A DNA stretch of 64,000 nt from the NCBI GenBank assembly GCA_033026295.1, contig CM065182.1, positions 22,742,215 to 22,806,214 of the forward strand. The letters run 5' to 3'. Source of the DNA: Channa striata. Its lineage: Eukaryota > Chordata > Actinopteri > Anabantiformes > Channidae. The position numbers and the translations under genes are program-made. Positions within the stretch are counted from its first letter, which is position 1. Every line of letters starts with the position of its first letter. The notes under the pieces are model-generated. The model searched no databases and was not told where the DNA came from. It saw only the letters and a list, made by a program, of their open reading frames with translations. Positions 61,801 to 64,000 of the stretch are shown here, piece by piece.

Positions 61801-61844
61801 ATTAGCATGAATACCATTAAATACTGAATCTAGTCACAGGGGTT

Positions 61845-62315
61845 GCAAGCCAGTAACTTCTGTGCCGGTCCCAAGCCCGGCTAAATAGAGAGGGTTGCGT
61901 CAGGAAGGGCATCCGGCGTAAAACTTGCCAAGTACAACCATGCGACTCATCCATACCACTTTCATACTGGATCGGTCGAGGCCTGGGTTAACAACGACCA
62001 CCACCAGTGCTGTTAACCTACAGGGTGCCGTTGGAAATTGGACTACTGTTGGTCGAAGAAGGAGAGGAGGCAGATGGGTTCGTGGTCAGAGAGAGAAGAG
62101 GAAAAGCAGGAGCTTAGATCTGAGAGTAGGGACTCTTAATGTTGGCACAATGACAGGGAAAGGTAGAGAGCCGGCAGACATGATGGAGAGAAGGAAGGTA
62201 GATGTACTGTGTGTGCAGGACACGAGGTGGAAGGGTAGCAAAGCACGTACTATTGGGGGAGGACACAAACTGTTCTACCATGGCGTGGATAGGAAGAGAA
62301 ATGGAGTAGGAGTGA
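61845..62315 (+). mobile_element. RTE-like LINE 5' fragment (endonuclease domain start)
   Basis: The frame 61925-62377 contains LRVGTLNVGTMTGKGREPAD then MMERRKVDVLCVQDTRWKGS and FYHGVDRKRNGVGVI. This is the N-terminal apurinic-like endonuclease domain of RTE-group LINEs, with the LN, VQ(D/E)T and KRNGVG blocks. The coding sequence breaks off at about 62315 into an ATA-rich run, so the reverse transcriptase is absent. Leader sequence gagggttgcgtcaggaaggg lies upstream. Confidence 0.8.
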
Positions 62316-64000
62316 TTATTATAATAATACAAAATAATAAAATAAAAATAATAATTTCAATTATTTCTACCCCTTAAAATAGGCCAGACTTAACTGGTAA
62401 TCTGTGGTTTATAGACTAACAAGAAGTTTCTCATTCCCAATTCCTGCAAATCAATAAACCTAGACTCAGATATTAAGTAGTTTAACAGAAGAGAACAGAA
62501 ATGCTTAATCACAGACAAGCCATGTGAGCTTGTCTGACAAGCAATACACTTCCAGTGGGAAAGAGATAAATGGTGGTGACTGAGAACTAGACCAACCCCA
62601 CAATCCACCCATCAAACTCAAAACAGGTGAGACATGAATGAGAGCTTTCAAAACTCCACAGTTCATTTCATTAGGATTTGCATGTAGGCCTTGGGTGTGT
62701 TACTGTACCCCTATGCACACAGAATATGCACAAATAAACCCTTTGCATACAAGAGTGCAAAATGTTTACCAAAACTCAGCACGTTAAAATAGAAAATTGT
62801 ACAAATGTTGTGTTGAAGGATTATACCTGTAATAAAGCATCAATCGTCAGCCTTTGACTGTAGAGAACTGTTGAGGATTTTCTCATAAGTATAAGGCTTT
62901 TTTCTCTCTAGTCTTTGGTCTGTTACATGAGTAATAACACTAATAAGTCACACCAAGCAATGCCATACTATTCTGTTTCAGGATAATTTACTGAATTTTG
63001 AAAAGACAAGAACTATTATTCTCTGAATACTGTAGACAAACCAACTTACCACAATGTTAGGTCAGCATGTACAACAAGTAACATTAGTATTAATTAATAC
63101 TATATAGTCATTTGGGAATTCTTTTTGACTCTAAGCGATTAACTTAGTGACAAAGGTCCACAGCCAATGCTGACTTTTATTCCTTGCATCATTACAGACC
63201 TTTGAACAGTTTAACTGTGGTGTGTAAAAAGCTTTATGTAATATCATTAACAAGAAAAGAAAATGTTGCCCACTAACTGTCTTGAACATCAACCCTCAGC
63301 AAAGGAAAGTGTTATAGCTAAGTGTTGTAGCTATAAAGACCACATGTCCAAAACTCGGTAGTTAAATACACTGGTGTAAACTCAGTTAAACAAACTTTCT
63401 GGTAATTTTCCCACTTACTTTAAACAAACATGCCAATCAATAAGCTAAAACTGGCAGAAGAGGAGAACTAGTTCACTCTTCAGTTTTCTTGCCTGGTAAC
63501 AGCACAGTGTCTTTACTATTCTGTGAGTTTATTTAACATGACAGTGTTAAAGAATGTGAGCTACAGCCCAGCACAGCCTCAGACAAATCCTTGTAGAAGA
63601 CCAGATCTCCTTAACTATCCAGGACGCAGCAACACAGGCATGGCAGCTAGAAACATCAGAGCTACATGTGGCTTGTGAGGTTAAAAGCAAAAACAAGCCC
63701 TAAACCTCTGTATGTCTCTTAGTAAAGAGTGGGGCTCTTTGCTCAAGGGGATGCTTCAGTTCAACAGCTCAACATATCACCCAGTGCTCTGGAATTATAA
63801 AAGGTTGCTGGGACATGACCTTCTTAAACATCTAGGATGAACTCATTACTCAAGCCAGGGGCAAACAGAAGTTAATTCCAACAACTGCAAAGAGCTGTGC
63901 CAAGGGCGCATACAGCAATACACATATTATTGCTAATCAAAAATAAAAAAACAAAAAAACACTACATATCTGTGGGTAGAATAAGGCATGACAACATGTA

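Larger units (their letters stand above)
55753..64000. other. PICALM intron 1 (partial)
   Basis: I looked on the minus strand for the expected first exon (KTVCKATTHEIMGPKKK region) and did not find it, so the intron should exceed 8 kb. The interval holds dinucleotide arrays, SINEs, a Tc1 remnant and an RTE fragment, listed separately. From 62,380 to 64,000 I see nothing recognisable. Confidence 0.6.

Noticed and set aside
1..64000. CRISPR arrays, operons, prophage or defence islands
   Set aside because: The content is spliced vertebrate genes and eukaryotic repeats; no regularly spaced direct repeats with unique spacers were seen.

Overview
The window comes from a ray-finned (teleost) fish genome. 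It is AT-rich, intron-dominated and full of fish-type dispersed repeats: tRNA-derived SINEs, L2-like and RTE-like LINE fragments, Tc1/mariner and hAT-like remnants, and long dinucleotide arrays. All coding sequence I can support is spliced vertebrate sequence on the minus strand. There are no bacterial genes, CRISPR arrays or operons.

Three genes lie head-to-tail on the minus strand. From left to right: (1) the 5' end of DLG2 (PSD-93), with a tiny start-codon exon (6339-6357) and the L27-domain exon (3440-3571), and CpG-rich sequence at about 6.8-8.5 kb as its likely promoter side; the rest of the gene lies left of the window. (2) A complete SYTL2 (synaptotagmin-like 2) gene, 18 coding exons between 23517 and 9630. 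The reading frame closes at every junction and gives 1,493 residues: a Rab27-binding Slp homology domain, a long linker with one 2,085-nt exon, then C2A and C2B. (3) PICALM (clathrin assembly lymphoid myeloid protein), 21 coding exons plus a possible 12-nt microexon, from 55752 to the stop at 31689. Only the first exon, which should encode about the first 45 residues, lies right of the window.

The order DLG2-SYTL2-PICALM in one orientation matches human 11q14. The small genes that sit between them in human (TMEM126A/B, CREBZF, CCDC89, CCDC83) are not visible here. The three products share a membrane-traffic and scaffolding theme (synaptic scaffold, Rab27 vesicle docking, clathrin-mediated endocytosis), but their proximity is ancestral synteny and not an operon.

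The 25.3-30.3 kb interval is intergenic and repeat-rich; 55.8-64 kb is the first intron of PICALM. I found no evidence of a wholly new biological system. The most useful observations are the exon-level details (microexon, cassette exons, tiny terminal exons), a duplicated FWE motif in the SYTL2 linker, a hAT-type element with an exact 8-bp target duplication, a LINE and SINEs sharing one 3' tail, and an inverted-repeat element of unknown class.
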